NCBI GenBank assembly: GCA_001695595.3
Contig: MBPM02000132.1
Span: forward strand, 1 to 64,000
DNA length: 64,000 nt
Direction: 5' to 3'
Source of the DNA: Plasmopara viticola
Lineage: Eukaryota > Oomycota > Peronosporomycetes > Peronosporales > Peronosporaceae
The first letter of the stretch is position 1. Every line of letters begins with the position of its first letter. Shown in pieces: positions 23,226 to 35,049 of the stretch. Below the pieces are notes generated by a model, which worked only from the letters and a program-made list of their open reading frames with translations, was not told the origin of the DNA and made no database searches. A program made the position numbers and the translations under genes.

Positions 23226-24070
23226 GGGACTAAATTGGCCACTTTAGTGACCAAGAGCGGGCAGGCAGTTTCGAATTTGATTGATGACACTCACCTTGTG
23301 CTTGATTTCGTTCGGTCGAAGATAAATGGTGTCAATCCTTCCATTGTTTTCACCAACTTAAAGCTCGACCGGGTCAAGAAGGACATCGTGTCGAATATTT
23401 GGTTTCGTGCTTGGGTCAAGTACGTGGATAACTATAATTCGGCCCACCCCGGGAAGGAAGTGTCAATTTTGACACAATTAAAGTGGCAATTTGATGATAT
23501 TAACCTAGCAAGGATGCAGGAACGAGCAAAGATGGAAGATAAATCGTCAGTTCGAGCTCTTGGCAAGAGACTACAGAGTGAGCAGATGGCGGATTGGAGA
23601 AGACACTCAGTTTCTCCAAAAGAACTTTACAATCTCTTGCAGCCGAATCCGAGCCACCCGACCTTGCTTACCGACAGTGCGTATCGTGCTTGGAACATAT
23701 ATTTCAGCAACTTTTAATTTGGTAAGTCAATGACACCCCTCGATCAGCTGCGTCAAATTTTCAATGACGCGAGTCTGTCTCAGCTACTAATTGCTTCAAA
23801 GCAATCAGTGCTATCAGCGAGAGAGGCGACAGACCTTCAACTCGAGTTGGAAACGGCCTGGTTGAAAAATAGTGTGGGACCGGAGCTTGTTTTCCACTAT
23901 TTGATGCTTGACAGAAGCCGTAATGGTATTTTCAGTAACCCGGAGTTTTCATCATGGGCGAGGTATCTCATTGAGATCGTTGCAAAAATTCCCAGACAGA
24001 CGTTATAAAGATTATTGTAAAATCAGCAAATACTTGAGAAGCAAAGAAGTTGGCACCTGCGTAAGCTTAG
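23025..24070 (+). pseudogene. EER/LWY effector with in-frame stop and lost C-terminus, locus D
   Basis: ATG at 23025 opens a signal peptide, a degenerate RSDTLI motif and DEER at residues 55-58, then LWY unit 1 and most of unit 2. A TAA at 23715-23717 (codon 231) lies exactly where paralogues have the N-P-G turn that links motifs inside unit 2. The same frame continues open from 23718 to 24008 and still matches the family. The C-terminal part is then missing: only the last residues and the 3' flank (cgtaagcttaggagttgc near 24060) resume. A truncated protein of 230 residues could still be made, so complete loss of function is an inference. Confidence 0.82.
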
Positions 24071-24394
24071 GAGTTGCTTCTATTAGCATTTGTGCTCGAG
24101 TCGGTGCAGATTTAGCCTTGTTAGACTGAAAAGGGTAACGACTTGATGCATATAGTGGTGTTACATGACTTAAGACAGAAAAGTAAGTCATTTAAGTATG
24201 CCGGCAGTAAAAAATTCTTCTTTATATTTTGTCGCAACACACCATATTAAGTTATCGATATCTTTATAAAATGTCAATTTGTCCTCTTTCAGGAGTCTAT
24301 TTGCTATGTTTTGGAACAAATTACGAGCCTTTTACAATCCGCTTCCAATAGTATTTTACTACTAATTTCCTCCTATGCGATGGACCTATGTATA

Positions 24395-26997
24395 TAAGGA
24401 TTTACCAGAAAAGAAGACGTCGACTTTTGTACGTCACACGTCCCGACCCAACGCCTGGTGAGACCGAATAATGTGTGGCAGGCAGTTTTATTTTAAAATC
24501 TGCTTTACCGACGTTCATTCGCCAAACAACCGCTCAGGTTAGGAAGGCTTCTTACTTCATCGTGAAGGCGCGTCGAACATTTTCCCTTGTTCCAGGCACC
24601 TAAACCTTTGGACGAGGAGTGTAACGAGGAGTGCTACGTGCGTTTAGGCCCATAGTCTTCTTTTCACTAAACGCTAGGACTGCAAAGAAGCCTCAGCCTT
24701 ATAGCAACACTGTCAACAATTTTTGTCTCTTGAGGGTATGCCGAAAAGGTTTTGGACTTGTATTGGCCACGCATACGAGTGGGCAGGAAATGCTATATTT
24801 TTACGACGCAGACTCGACATTTGGTGCCCTTATTAGTGAGGTAACTAGTAATTTAGAGCTAGGAGAGATGGGTACAATAGACTCGGAAAATTCCTAGGGA
24901 GGGTCCGGTACAATCACAAACGGTCAAGGGCTATGTGGCTCGCGCACAGCCAGGAACCGACGTAAGTCGCCGTCCCATTTGAGATCCTCCGACTTCCTTA
25001 TAATAGGGTTCGGCGAGGAGGTATTGGATGTCCAGATGGATGCTATCCGGTCAACAACGTTTCTGAGTAGCAAGCCATTTGCTTCGCGCGCCGCAAGGGT
25101 AAGGAATCTATAAACGCCACTTCGTTCAGGGAAGGCATGGTTTTAAAAGATCTTATGAGGACTATCGACGTGACTTTCAAGCAGTACCAATTTAGTTAAA
25201 GGCATTTTCTCGGAATCGTAAGAAGTCTGTGACCTAAACTCGACTCGGAGATCGCTTGAGCTCTTCGTGGCGCTGTCTCAATAAAATCTATTTGAATGTC
25301 TAGTCATAGATTTTTGTGAGCTTTCTTTAAGGCGTGAGGAATTCGCAACATTTAGTAGAGCAACCTGATATTACAAGTCTAGGTTTTGGTAATGATTAGG
25401 ATGCAGACCTTTGAGTTACGGGTCAGCAAAAAAAGTCGCATATGCTTTCTATTTAATGATACCCGCACATTCTTTGTTGGAAATTGTCTGCGTCAAGCGC
25501 GTCAAAATGGTGTGACCCCGAATGTTTTTTTTGGCCAGTCAGCTATCTGACATACAACGAAAAGATATTAATGTCCGTTAGCCACGGGGCGGGACAAGCT
25601 CTATCGAGCTTAAAGAAGAAGGTGTAAGTCGGTGGGGCCTAGCTCCGCGCTTTATAACACATGTCGTGTGAGCAAGCCTGATATTTTCCTATTCCAGCAT
25701 CCTTTACAGATAAAAACCGATGGACAAAACGTATTGTCCCACAAGCATCAATCAAATACGTTGTATCGCACATTGTGAAGGATTCATGTCAAATGCCGAG
25801 GCCCGTTAAGTACACAAAACGTCAACTACACCATTTACACAAAGGCGTAAACAAGAGTTCCGTATCTGGATGTTATTGAAAAAATTCCCGATTCAATAGA
25901 GATAAGCATTGTTGGGTTGGTGTTGGGTGTGGACACGAGTTATGATGCTAAAACGCCATGATCTCAGATTGATTGCCATCTGCTTTGATCCTTGCGCAGG
26001 TTTAATGTATGAGCCAATGGTGAAGACTGAGCTAAGATAAAGTGATATCACCCACGTGGAGTGGCGTATGGAAAACTGGAAAGCGACAAACCAGTCAAGC
26101 AATTATTGCGTACCCTGCATATGTAAGTAAATCGGCACGTTATATACTAAGCAACGTGCGTTTGTTGATCAAAATATGAAATATGGTCGGCTACGGTTGA
26201 AGTAATACAAGCAAAACTCTAAGCATGCAGACGGAGTCACTGAAAATTGCTTGTCGTGGATAGTATTTGCTGTGTGAACGGCGGGAAACAAATTGTGAAG
26301 GGCAAGGGTGTTTGGGTGCTGACTTCTTATACAAGGTGAACTATCAAATTTCATACAGCGAGGCACTGCGAAGCATTGCTGCATAACAGACGACAATATG
26401 AGGTGCTATCGTGCCGACACGACAAAATTTTGGCAGTTTCGATTTCTTAAGAGGGAAGACAGCAGCGCAAGATGATTATCGAGTAGCGCATGACGTCTCG
26501 TACTTAACAGGAGGGTTTGAAGGAGGCCGTTGGGTCGACAGTGCTTAATGGCTTAAAATATAAAAATATAGGACCTACTGTCATTGTTTTTGATAATTAG
26601 ATGCTTAAAATGTACCTTTTTTATTTAGTTAATCGGTATTAAAAGAGATAGGTAAAGTTTAAAGACACAATCAGTCTCCTTTTTTAAAAAACTTTATTTA
26701 AAGAGCTCGAATAGTCATTGTGCTTAATGGCATCGCGCACAGCAGTAGTTATTCGACCTACAGGAAAGATTAACTTTTAGCTTTTGATTGCTCAGAAGAC
26801 AGAAAAATGGTACTTCGTACTCGACAATATTTTGATTGATAAGACTCATTTGATCTGCATCATATTCGAAGAAATACTGTCTTATGAGCCCCTTCATCAG
26901 TCTTTCTGAAACAGGCAGTATGAAATTCTAGAAAGCAAATACTGCGTGGCACGGCAGTAGCATTTATCGAAAAGGAAGTGCGACTTCACCAGACATA
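24395..26997 (+). mobile_element. Decayed Ty3/Gypsy-type retrotransposon copy 5
   Basis: Sense strand plus. The family 5' region (gtgagaccgaataatgtg near 24461) is followed by gag-like remnants and the upstream-of-RT region to about 26990, where it meets an inverted copy of itself. It lies just downstream of effector D, the mirror of the arrangement on the minus strand. No intact frame. Confidence 0.65.
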
Positions 26998-27872
26998 CAG
27001 AGTGCAGATAACGATCAAGAGTACTTCACTCTTTCATGTCCGAAGCTGATAATCTGCATCAAGTAGATCGAGCGCACTGTAGAACATACACCCTATCTTG
27101 TTGTTTCACATGACATCGTTTATTTAAATCGCGTCAGTGCCAAGATAAGTTGCAGACCTAGCTTACTATAGAGACGTCCACCATGCGCCACATACTATAC
27201 GGCTTTCTTTTCGTGGAATGAGAAGAAGTGCCCGCTCGAATTCATTACTACTCAGGGTTTGTATGGAATCTTGCGTTGGTGAAGTCGCACTTCCTTTTCG
27301 ATAAATGCTACTGCCGTGCTACACGGTATTTGCTTTCTAGAATTTCATACTGCCTGTTTCAGAAAGACTGATGAAGGGGCTCATAAGACAGTATTTCTTC
27401 GAATATGATGCAGATCAAATGAGTTCTTATTAATTAAAATTTTGTCGAGTACGAAGTACTATTTTTCTGTCTTCTGAGCAATCAAAAGCTAGAAGTTAAT
27501 CTTTCCTGTAGGTCGAATAACTACTGCTGTGCGCGATGCCATTAAGCACAATGACTATTCGAGCTCTTTAAATAAAGTTTTTAAAAAAGGAGACTGATTG
27601 TGTCTTTAAACTTTACCGATCTCTTTTAATACCGATTAATTAAATAAAAAAGGTACATTTTAAGCATTTAACTATCAATAACAATGACAGTAGGTCCTAT
27701 ATTTTTATATTTTAAGCCATTAAGCACTGTCGACCCAACGGCCTACTTTAAACCCTCTTGTTAAGTACGAGACGTCATGCGCTACTCGATAATCATCTTG
27801 CGCTGCTGTCTTCCCTCTTAAGAAATCGAAACTGCCAAAGTTTTTGTCGTGTCGGCACGATAGCACCTCATA
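26397..27872. repeat. Fold-back inverted repeat within Gypsy sequence
   Basis: Arms of about 600 bp (26397-26997 and 27276-27872) are reverse complements with only occasional mismatches; over the 250 bases I compared by eye they agree at about 97%. The 280-base spacer carries RT-region sequence in minus orientation. The right-hand arm plus spacer is a 5'-truncated minus copy (about 26998-27875). The arms are far more alike than unrelated Gypsy copies here, so this inversion is recent or kept by gene conversion. Confidence 0.85.
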
Positions 27873-27875
27873 CTG

Positions 27876-28700
27876 TAGTGAGTGGTCGCTATCAAACTGG
27901 AAATAAGTAGAACTAGCCAACGCTGGATCTGTAATGTAATACCCACCGCCTTTGAGGCCGTAAATCTGCTTCCACGACCTCAATTTGCAATAGATCTCGT
28001 CGCGTGGGTGTCCGCGAGGATGTCGGTCTCCCTAATAAGCCGATCGGTCACGCAAAACGGCAGGATCCTGTACTTCTAAGTCTGGCAGAGCTGTGATATG
28101 ATCGAGAATCATTTGTCGGCGATAAACTGACGCTTCTGGCAAGGCATTGTCCAGAATTTTCATCAAAGCCGTTTTTCGACCAGTTACGACCGTATGTTTG
28201 GTTGGCAGAAATACCCCTTTTTAAGATCTGTTAGATAGGTTGCATCGATCGTGCGATGTCATCTCTGTGCCCCACAGCCATTGGCGGTACTCCGAGTTTA
28301 TTTGTCGTGTAGATAGCGTCTATCAACCACACCTTGATGCCCTGAACTTTGTACTAATCGCCTTTTTAAAAAGAGACAATTAGAAGTTTGTAAGCCCTCT
28401 TTCGCTATCAAACTGGGTAGAATAGAGTGCAGCCAAGTCTTCCAAGTCTTTGAGAAGGGTGAGGAGAGAGGATCGATCAGCTAGATTGTGTCGGCGCTCG
28501 CGTTGGCAACTTTGTATATGTCATGAGCTGCTACCATGATGCTGTATTCGATGCGGACATGCGCCACAACACGTGTCGGGTGACACGTGCTCGAAGAAGA
28601 CTGATACCGGGTTTTCGCTGTTCATGCTAAAGAGCTCGGCTTTAGCAATACTTAATGACTTGCATTCCTGTGTTGTTCATTGAATAGAGGTTGAAAGAGG
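27876..28700 (-). pseudogene. Unassigned decayed coding fragment next to the fold-back
   Basis: Minus-strand translation gives coding-like stretches in changing frames. One near 28130-28030 reads YRRQMILDHITALPDLEVQD before a stop; further pieces lie at 27983-27880 and around 28330-28620. Composition is more GC-rich than the surroundings. No family recognised; it may come from another transposon or a captured gene. Not part of the Gypsy repeat as seen in other copies. Confidence 0.35.
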
Positions 28701-28899
28701 TAACACGTCGTAAAAGCGTAGACGGAATCATGAAAGCGTACATGGGCTCAAACCAAACCTAAGAATTTAAGTAAGAATTTAACATTTATTAGACCGTAAA
28801 AAAGCGATGAGTCGACACGTTGAATCGGGTTAAGCGACGCGAATGCCAAAATATTATTACTGCTACTACTTGTGCACTGACGAGGCAGCTTAATCGCTT
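28701..28899. other. Short spacer
   Basis: AT-rich spacer with no recognisable feature, before the next Gypsy remnant. Confidence 0.4.
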
Positions 28900-31010
28900 C
28901 GGCTGCCAAGCTACAAACCGAATTCATTTGTGCACTAAACGCACGGCCACCTCCACCTACCTAACGTACAAGCGATGCGTCTAGAATACAGCAATGCTTC
29001 GCAGTGCCTCGCTTTGTGAAATTTGATCGTTCACCTCAAAAAAAAAGTCAGCAACCAAATGTCCTTGCGCTTCACCGACTGTTTCCAGCCGTTCACACAG
29101 CATATACTGTCCACGACAAGCGATTTTCAGTGGCTCCGTCTGCATGCATAGAGTTTTGCTCATAATGCCTCAACCGTTGCCGACCATAATTCATATTTTG
29201 ATCAACAAACGCACGTTGCTCACTATATAACAAGTCAATTTACTTACATATGCAGGGTACGCACAATTTGCTGGATTGGCTTGACACTTTGCCGTTCTCC
29301 ATACGCCGCTCCACGTGGGTGATATCACACTATTTTAGCTCATAGCCACATACACTCGTCACCATGGGCTCATACATTAAAACTTGCGCGAGGACTAAAG
29401 TGGATGGCACCCAATCTAAGATCATGGCGTTTTAGTGTCATACCTCGTGATTACACCCAAGACCAACACAACAGCACTTATCTCTACCAAACCGAGGATT
29501 TTTTCGATTGCATCCAAATTCGGAACTCTTGTTCACGCCTTTGAGTAAACGGTGTAATTGACATTTTGATGTGCTTAACGGACCTCAACATTTGACATGT
29601 ATCCTTCACGGTGGACGATACAATGTATTTGATTAATGCTCATGGGACAATAAGTTGTGTCCATCGTTTTTTTAAGGACTTCAAGAGCGGATCGCGACAT
29701 TGTCGATATATAACACCTCCAAAATTCTGTAAAGCATGCTAAAACACGAAAATGTCAGGCTTCCTCACACGACTTGTGTTATTAAGCGTGGAGTTAGACC
29801 TCTTCTTCTCAAAGCTCTATAGAGCTTGTCTTGCCCCGTGGCTAACGGTTGTTGTTATCTTCACGCTGTATGTCTGACTAAATTTGTTCTGGATCTGATC
29901 ATTTTGACGCGCTTGACGCATTTGACTTTCAACAAAGATATGCGGGTTCATTACAAAAAATACATAGGCAAATTTTTCTTCGCTGACCAGTAACTCAGAG
30001 GTCTGCATTCTAGTCATTACCAAAACCTAGACTCGTAAAAACAGGTTGCTCTATGGGCGCTAATTCTACTAACGATTGCCAATCCTACTCGCCTGAAAGA
30101 AAGCTCACAAAAGCTATGTCTGGATTTTTAAACTGATTTCATGGAGTCAGCGCCGCGAAGAACTCAAGCGATCCTCGAGTTGAGTGTAGGTCACAGACTT
30201 CTTACAATTCCGAGGATAAACCTTCAACTGAATTGGTACTGCTTGAAAGTCACGTGCATAGTCCTCGTAAGATCGTTTTAAGAGCATGGCTTTTCCCGAG
30301 CGAAGTGTCGTTTATAGATGCCTTACTCTTGCGGCGCGCAAAACAGATGGGCAGCAACATCATTGATCCATCGAGAGATCCTACACTTCTTCGCCGGACG
30401 CTTTGTCAATAAAGTGAGAAGATCTCACATAGAACGGCGGCTCACGTCGGTACCTGGCTGTGAGCGAGTCACATAGCCTTTGGCTGTTTGTGTTTGAACT
30501 GGACACACCCTAGAAATATACCGAGTCTGTCAACTTTGGTCACCCTTTTCTCCTGGATCTTAATTTTTTCGTGACCTCATTATTAAGGGCATCAATTTTA
30601 CTAGTCTATGCCGTGAATGAATAGCCTTTCCTGCTCTTTCGTATGAAACATTTTGCATGACCAACACAAGTTAAAAGCATTTTAGGCATACCCTCGAGTG
30701 ATAAGTATAATTGATATGTTGCTATCAGCCCAAGGCCCTAGCGTTTCAAGGTCAGAAGAGTGTGCGCCGGAGCGCACGCACCACTCCTCGTTGTACTCAT
30801 CGCACGAAGGTTTAGGTGCCTGGAACAAGGGTAAATGATCGACGCACGTCCAGGGTCGGATGAGAAGCCTTTCTAACCCAAGCAACTGTTTGGCAATTGA
30901 ACGTCGGCGAAGCGCAGTTTTCAAGAAGATTACCGCCCGCCACACAATTTTCGATCTCACCAGACTTCGGGTTGGCACGTGTGACGTACAAAGTCCCTTT
31001 TTGTGGCAAA
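28900..31010 (-). mobile_element. Decayed Ty3/Gypsy-type retrotransposon copy 6, internally deleted
   Basis: Sense strand minus. It begins at about 28900 with only a scrap of the RT-region sequence and jumps to the middle of the element at about 28975. The gag-like region lies near 29800-30020 (minus open stretch 29817-30023, with RQARQNDQIQ), and the family 5' region ends near 31010. It lies immediately downstream of effector E. Confidence 0.65.
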
Positions 31011-31250
31011 TACTTAAATGTGCTCATTGCATAGTAGAAGGCCATTTGGATAGATAACGATAACTGAAGATTAAAAAAAGACATTAAGGATTCTTTGCGG
31101 CCACCTACAACCGCGCTTGCAATGACTTACAAATCGTACTTTTGTGTCTTAAGTCATGTAAAACCATTATATTTATTAAGTCATTATTCATTTCAGTCTT
31201 TCAATGCTAAAACTGCAACGACTCAAACACAATCGCCATAGACGCAACTC
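31011..31250. other. Downstream flank of effector E
   Basis: Spacer with the ttaagtcatgtaaaacc and cactatattcat-like blocks shared with effectors C and F. No gene. Confidence 0.5.
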
Positions 31251-32372
31251 CTAAGCTGACGCGGCTGCCAACTTCTCCGCCAGCTTCTTCTCCAAATTCT
31301 CCGCCAACTTCTTTTCGCCTTCAGCTTCTGCTGTTCTGATAATTACCTTCATTATATCTGTTTCGATGAGGCTTACAATGATCTCGTCAAGAGTCACGTC
31401 CTTCCCTGTCTTTTCCCGATACATTTGCGCATACCTCATCCATGATTTAAGCTCCGGATTATCGAGAACATCATAGGGGGTTTTGTCAAGCATCAAATAT
31501 TTGAAAACAAGCTCCGGCGCCTCATCTTTCCTCAGCCAGAACTTTTCTAACTCGAGTTGCAGGTTGGTCGCCAGCGTCGCTGTTTCCTTTGACGATTTTG
31601 AAGCAATTAGGAGCGAAGACAGACTCGCGTCATCGAAAGTGTGGAGCAGCTGTTCGAGATGCTTCATTGACCTCCCAGGAACGTACTCGCTGAAATAAAT
31701 GTTCCAGACATTATACGCATGGCCGGTGAGCAAGGTCGGGTGGCTCAAAGTCAGTTGCAAAATGCGGTAGAGTACGCGTGGGTTATATTCCACCTCTCTC
31801 CAAAACGACATTTGATCCCTCTGTAGTCTCGTGCCAAGAGCTCGAATTGACGATTTTGCCTCATTCTTTGCTTGTTCCAGCATCATTGCTAATTTGTGCT
31901 CATCAAATCGCTCCCATAACTTTGCGAAAATTGACACCTCCTCCTCGGGATGCTCCGAATTGTAGCTATCCACGTACTTGACCCAAGCACGAAACCGAAC
32001 GTTCAACAAAATGTTCTCGTTATCTTGGTCGAGCTTTAGATTGGTAAAGACAATATAAGGATCCACACTATTTCTCCTCCACCAACGTAACTTGAGCATG
32101 AGGTGAGTTTTGACAATTGAGTCGAACACTGCCTGCTTGATCTTGGTCAGTAAAGTGGCTAATTTAGTTCCCAAGCCGATATTTTCGATACCTGGAGCCC
32201 TCTCTTCGTCTCTTGCGTTCGGCGGGTCCGAGAGGAGGGTACCAGGTTGATTCGCAGTGGATGGAAAGGTCGCCAAGTGTGCGGGGGTCGCAGTCGCGTT
32301 CGAAGAAGCATCGGCTTTTGATATAAGGAAGAAGACAAAAAGAAGTGTTCGAGCAACTCTGCAAAGTGGCAT
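31251..32372 (-). CDS. Secreted EER/LWY-repeat effector, locus E
   Basis: Intact 373-residue family member. The start is the Met at 32372, which opens a signal peptide (residues 1-23, ending K-A-D-A-S) that matches the paralogues; an upstream in-frame Met at 32426 would bury it and was not chosen. QPGTLL is at 42-47 in the RXLR position and DEER at 55-58. Three LWY-type units follow, and the tail is rich in Lys, Leu, Ala and Glu, probably helical. Known biology of the family: secretion from hyphae or haustoria and action in the host cell. The particular target is unknown. It keeps every module boundary seen in F and G and can serve as the reference copy of the window. Confidence 0.9.
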   Translation of the reverse strand: MPLCRVARTLLFVFFLISKADASSNATATPAHLATFPSTANQPGTLLSDPPNARDEERAPGIENIGLGTKLATLLTKIKQAVFDSIVKTHLMLKLRWWRRNSVDPYIVFTNLKLDQDNENILLNVRFRAWVKYVDSYNSEHPEEEVSIFAKLWERFDEHKLAMMLEQAKNEAKSSIRALGTRLQRDQMSFWREVEYNPRVLYRILQLTLSHPTLLTGHAYNVWNIYFSEYVPGRSMKHLEQLLHTFDDASLSSLLIASKSSKETATLATNLQLELEKFWLRKDEAPELVFKYLMLDKTPYDVLDNPELKSWMRYAQMYREKTGKDVTLDEIIVSLIETDIMKVIIRTAEAEGEKKLAENLEKKLAEKLAAASA

Positions 32373-32959
32373 CGGTGAACTTGCTGGCGAATTGAATAAT
32401 GAAAGGAGGGTGCGAGTAAATTGCACTCTAGTATCCGTATGCGCATCATTGATTAGAAGGATCCATGTAGAGGTACCATAAACGCTGCGAGGACTGATCT
32501 GTTCTGTAGTGCAATCATGCCGACGTCACTCGACGATTTGTGGCATACAATGAGTTTCAAATCTGGCGATAAGACTGAATTGCTGCGTATTGCGAATCCG
32601 GCCCAAGCATTGGCTGGTACAAATCATCTCTACTTCTATATATCCAAATTGATAAAGATCACCAGCTGCACTGTCAAATAATAGCAATAGTAATTTTTTT
32701 GGCTTCTACAGCTCTTAACTGACAACTCTTGACTTTGTACACGTTTAGCTAACAAAAAATACTTTAAGTCTTGCATGATCTCATAGGTTTGGTATTCGAA
32801 ACAATTCTTAGGACTTAATCAATGCTGGTGTCGATATAGTACTATTTCTTGATGGTTCAATGCAAGATAGTTGTTAAGACTGGTATTGAGCAGTCTGGTG
32901 GCCATAACGACGGGGCACAATGTGTGTGCTGAAGAAGAAAGGCCATTCTTGAGTTTGAA
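32373..32959 (-). promoter_or_regulatory. Conserved upstream region of effector E
   Basis: Same upstream block as loci B, C, F and G: the region next to the start (32430-32560), the ccaagcattggctggtacaa block near 32610 (reverse of ccaatgcttgg), and the outer block to about 32940. It is interrupted at about 32960 by a TIR element. No core promoter could be defined. Confidence 0.5.
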
Positions 32960-33650
32960 TTAAAATTCACATCCCGCTTATCCAAATTCCCATCTCACAT
33001 TTTTATCAAATGAGACAGATCACTTCTTAGCCATGTATACTTTTAATTTTGCAGCTTAATGCTAATCGATTATATATTCTACAGTACTGGTGTCCCCATT
33101 ATCTTTTGCCTCAGAGCTAAAAAAACTTAGCATAATTTCTGGTTGACCCTCAAATCTAAACGTGTTTGTTATCATCATGACACTTTCCCCAGATGCCTTG
33201 ATAGAGTCAGTGCCAGCAGCCCGCCATTTTTTTCGAATCTAAGTGGTGCTGTCTCGAGCATGACTTTTTTTTGCTCTGTGCACACACGACAGCGCAAAAG
33301 TCGCGCAGCTCTCTACAATACTTACATTGATAAATATGTCGATTCAAACAGTGCTGAGACTAGTGGTCGTCGTGACGGCATCAAGCGATAAGCCCACGCC
33401 AAACACTAGTTTTAATGCTGTTTTTCAATGTCTGCGACAGGAACACTTATATTACTAGTACAATAGTCAAGAAAAACGATCGACATGTTACCAAAGACAA
33501 CGGCAAGCCTCTTAACACAATGTTCTTTGAGGTTCTGCCATTTTAATCAGAACGCGTCTTAGTTTTTAATCGTCACACGTTTAGGCTGATTAATAAATCT
33601 ACCTTACTTAAGAAAAAAGGTGGGATGGGAGCGGGGATGCGCATCCTAAT
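32960..33650 (+). mobile_element. Probable non-autonomous DNA transposon with terminal inverted repeats
   Basis: A 690-bp segment interrupts the effector/Gypsy flank. Its right end (33635-33649) reads ggatgcgcatcctaa. Its left end (from about 32960, attaaaattcacatcccgc) is a decayed inverted match. A relative in the opposite orientation at 43130-43625 has a cleaner end (tttaggatgcacattcc on minus). The interior has an open stretch at 33143-33391 but no recognisable transposase. A target-site duplication could not be defined. Confidence 0.5.
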
Positions 33651-33927
33651 TGTTTAGCTTTTTAGTTTTTCAAATTTTGGGGCGACAAGAATATCCGTAA
33701 GGAATCAAGCCGGTATTGTTTAGCCTACCACGCCCAGTTATAGCAATGACATCGAAACAATAGTAATGCAATGGCAGTGATTTACTTTTTTCTGATCCAA
33801 AAAACGGTATGTCACCCCAACAAACTGGAATTTCTTGGTTCTTACAAATGTTCGTTCGTGCTACCCCAGAGCTTTATCTTAAATATTCAAGTATGTTCTA
33901 TCATTATGACTTCCTTAAATTACATTT
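33651..33927. other. Outer part of the shared flank
   Basis: Block with ttttggggcgacaagaat, gacatcgaaacaatagtaat and cgtgctaccccagagc, matching 16135-16390. In the other copy it runs straight into the Gypsy 3' boundary; here a foreign segment is inserted at about 33928-35045. Confidence 0.6.
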
Positions 33928-33989
33928 AGGAAACCATCACACCCTTAGCGCCCCCACACCTTCTCGGTATTTGATTTGCTCTAAGAGAT

Positions 33990-34735
33990 AAAATTGCACA
34001 AAAAGTCGAACAGCAGCGGATCGGGTGAAAGGCAACGTGAAACTGAAGACGAAGGAAAAGCTGAAGCCAACTTTGTGGTTGGCGAGTACGATGCAGAGGA
34101 TGACGAATTTGTGCCGGTGCTGCAGACTGCAGAGGACGCACAATGAGCCCACCGACAGTTGGGCAGTAAGAAGTTAAAGTGGAGAGCTTCGGCTAGACAA
34201 GGACTTCAGTCAGTTCACGAACCAGATCAAGAGACATACACAGAGTTTATGTCGAGTCATTCGAACAACAACACGCAAAGATCAACGGGAAGCTTGTCGT
34301 CTTTGCTTTTTGACCGAGAGTCGGTACGCAGTGGCTGGCTTTACAAGCGGGCGAATGTCATGCACGTATATGATAGAGAGTGTAGTTTGCGAAAATATGA
34401 ATGGCTTGAGTGTTCTATAGGCCAACGTGGAAACGTCGATACTTCGAACCGATCAAGAGAACGAACGTAGCAACAGGAGAGTAGTGGCCATCGCTGCAGT
34501 ACTACCGTGGCAGCGACTTTGACAAGCTGCGTGAAGAGATACAGTTGCAGGATGGCATGCTGTCCATCCGCTTTTTAGAGCCCGATGATACCAAGCGACC
34601 GTTTTGTTTTGATGTAACTGGTGAAGACTTTTCTTTTGTCTGCTTTGGATCGGACGACGACGATGCGAGCGGCTATTGCAGAGTTTGTCAGGCGGTGAGA
34701 ACAGCACTATCCTGCCTCCTGCTGCCCTAGTGAGC
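33990..34735 (+). pseudogene. PH-domain protein fragment, inserted and decayed
   Basis: Plus-strand coding sequence in several frames. An acidic stretch (NFVVGEYDAEDDEFVPVLQ, near 34060-34125) runs into an in-frame TGA. SGWLYKRANVMHVYDRE (near 34340-34380) matches the first strand of pleckstrin homology domains. DTKRPFCFDVTGEDFSFVC (34590-34650) in another frame matches the later PH strands. PH domains bind phosphoinositides at membranes; this copy cannot make one because of stops and frameshifts. It lies inside an insertion of about 1.1 kb (33928-35045) that splits the effector/Gypsy flank, so it arrived as a passenger or a captured host gene. Confidence 0.65.
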
Positions 34736-35049
34736 TCGCTATCCAGTACCAAGCAATTTTAATCGGTGGACGGGTCAAACGATGCTCGTATTCGCACTAG
34801 CACGATCGACGCACAAGCATTCGCATCGTCGTAGAGCTGCATCGAGTGCTTTACACAAACAAGTCTTCGGAGGCGATGCAATCAAAAATCTTTACTAGCT
34901 CTTTCGATTTCCGAAACCTATGTGTTTTAAGGTTCGTTTTACAAGTCTATCTGATTGCTGCAGCCAAACCACATTCAGGATGCAAATCAAAGGTTTTTCC
35001 AAGACCTGTATCTGTTGATCGAAGCGTGCTATCATTACTTGGTGGGGGG
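34736..35049. other. Distal part of the inserted segment
   Basis: Continues the insertion. An open stretch (34846-35052) is present but is not recognised, and may be further sequence of the captured gene. The insertion ends at about 35045 where the Gypsy 3' boundary resumes. Confidence 0.35.

Noticed and set aside
31471..31700. Plus-strand open frames opposite effectors E, F, A and G
   Set aside because: Antisense shadows of the effector coding strand; they carry no independent coding features.
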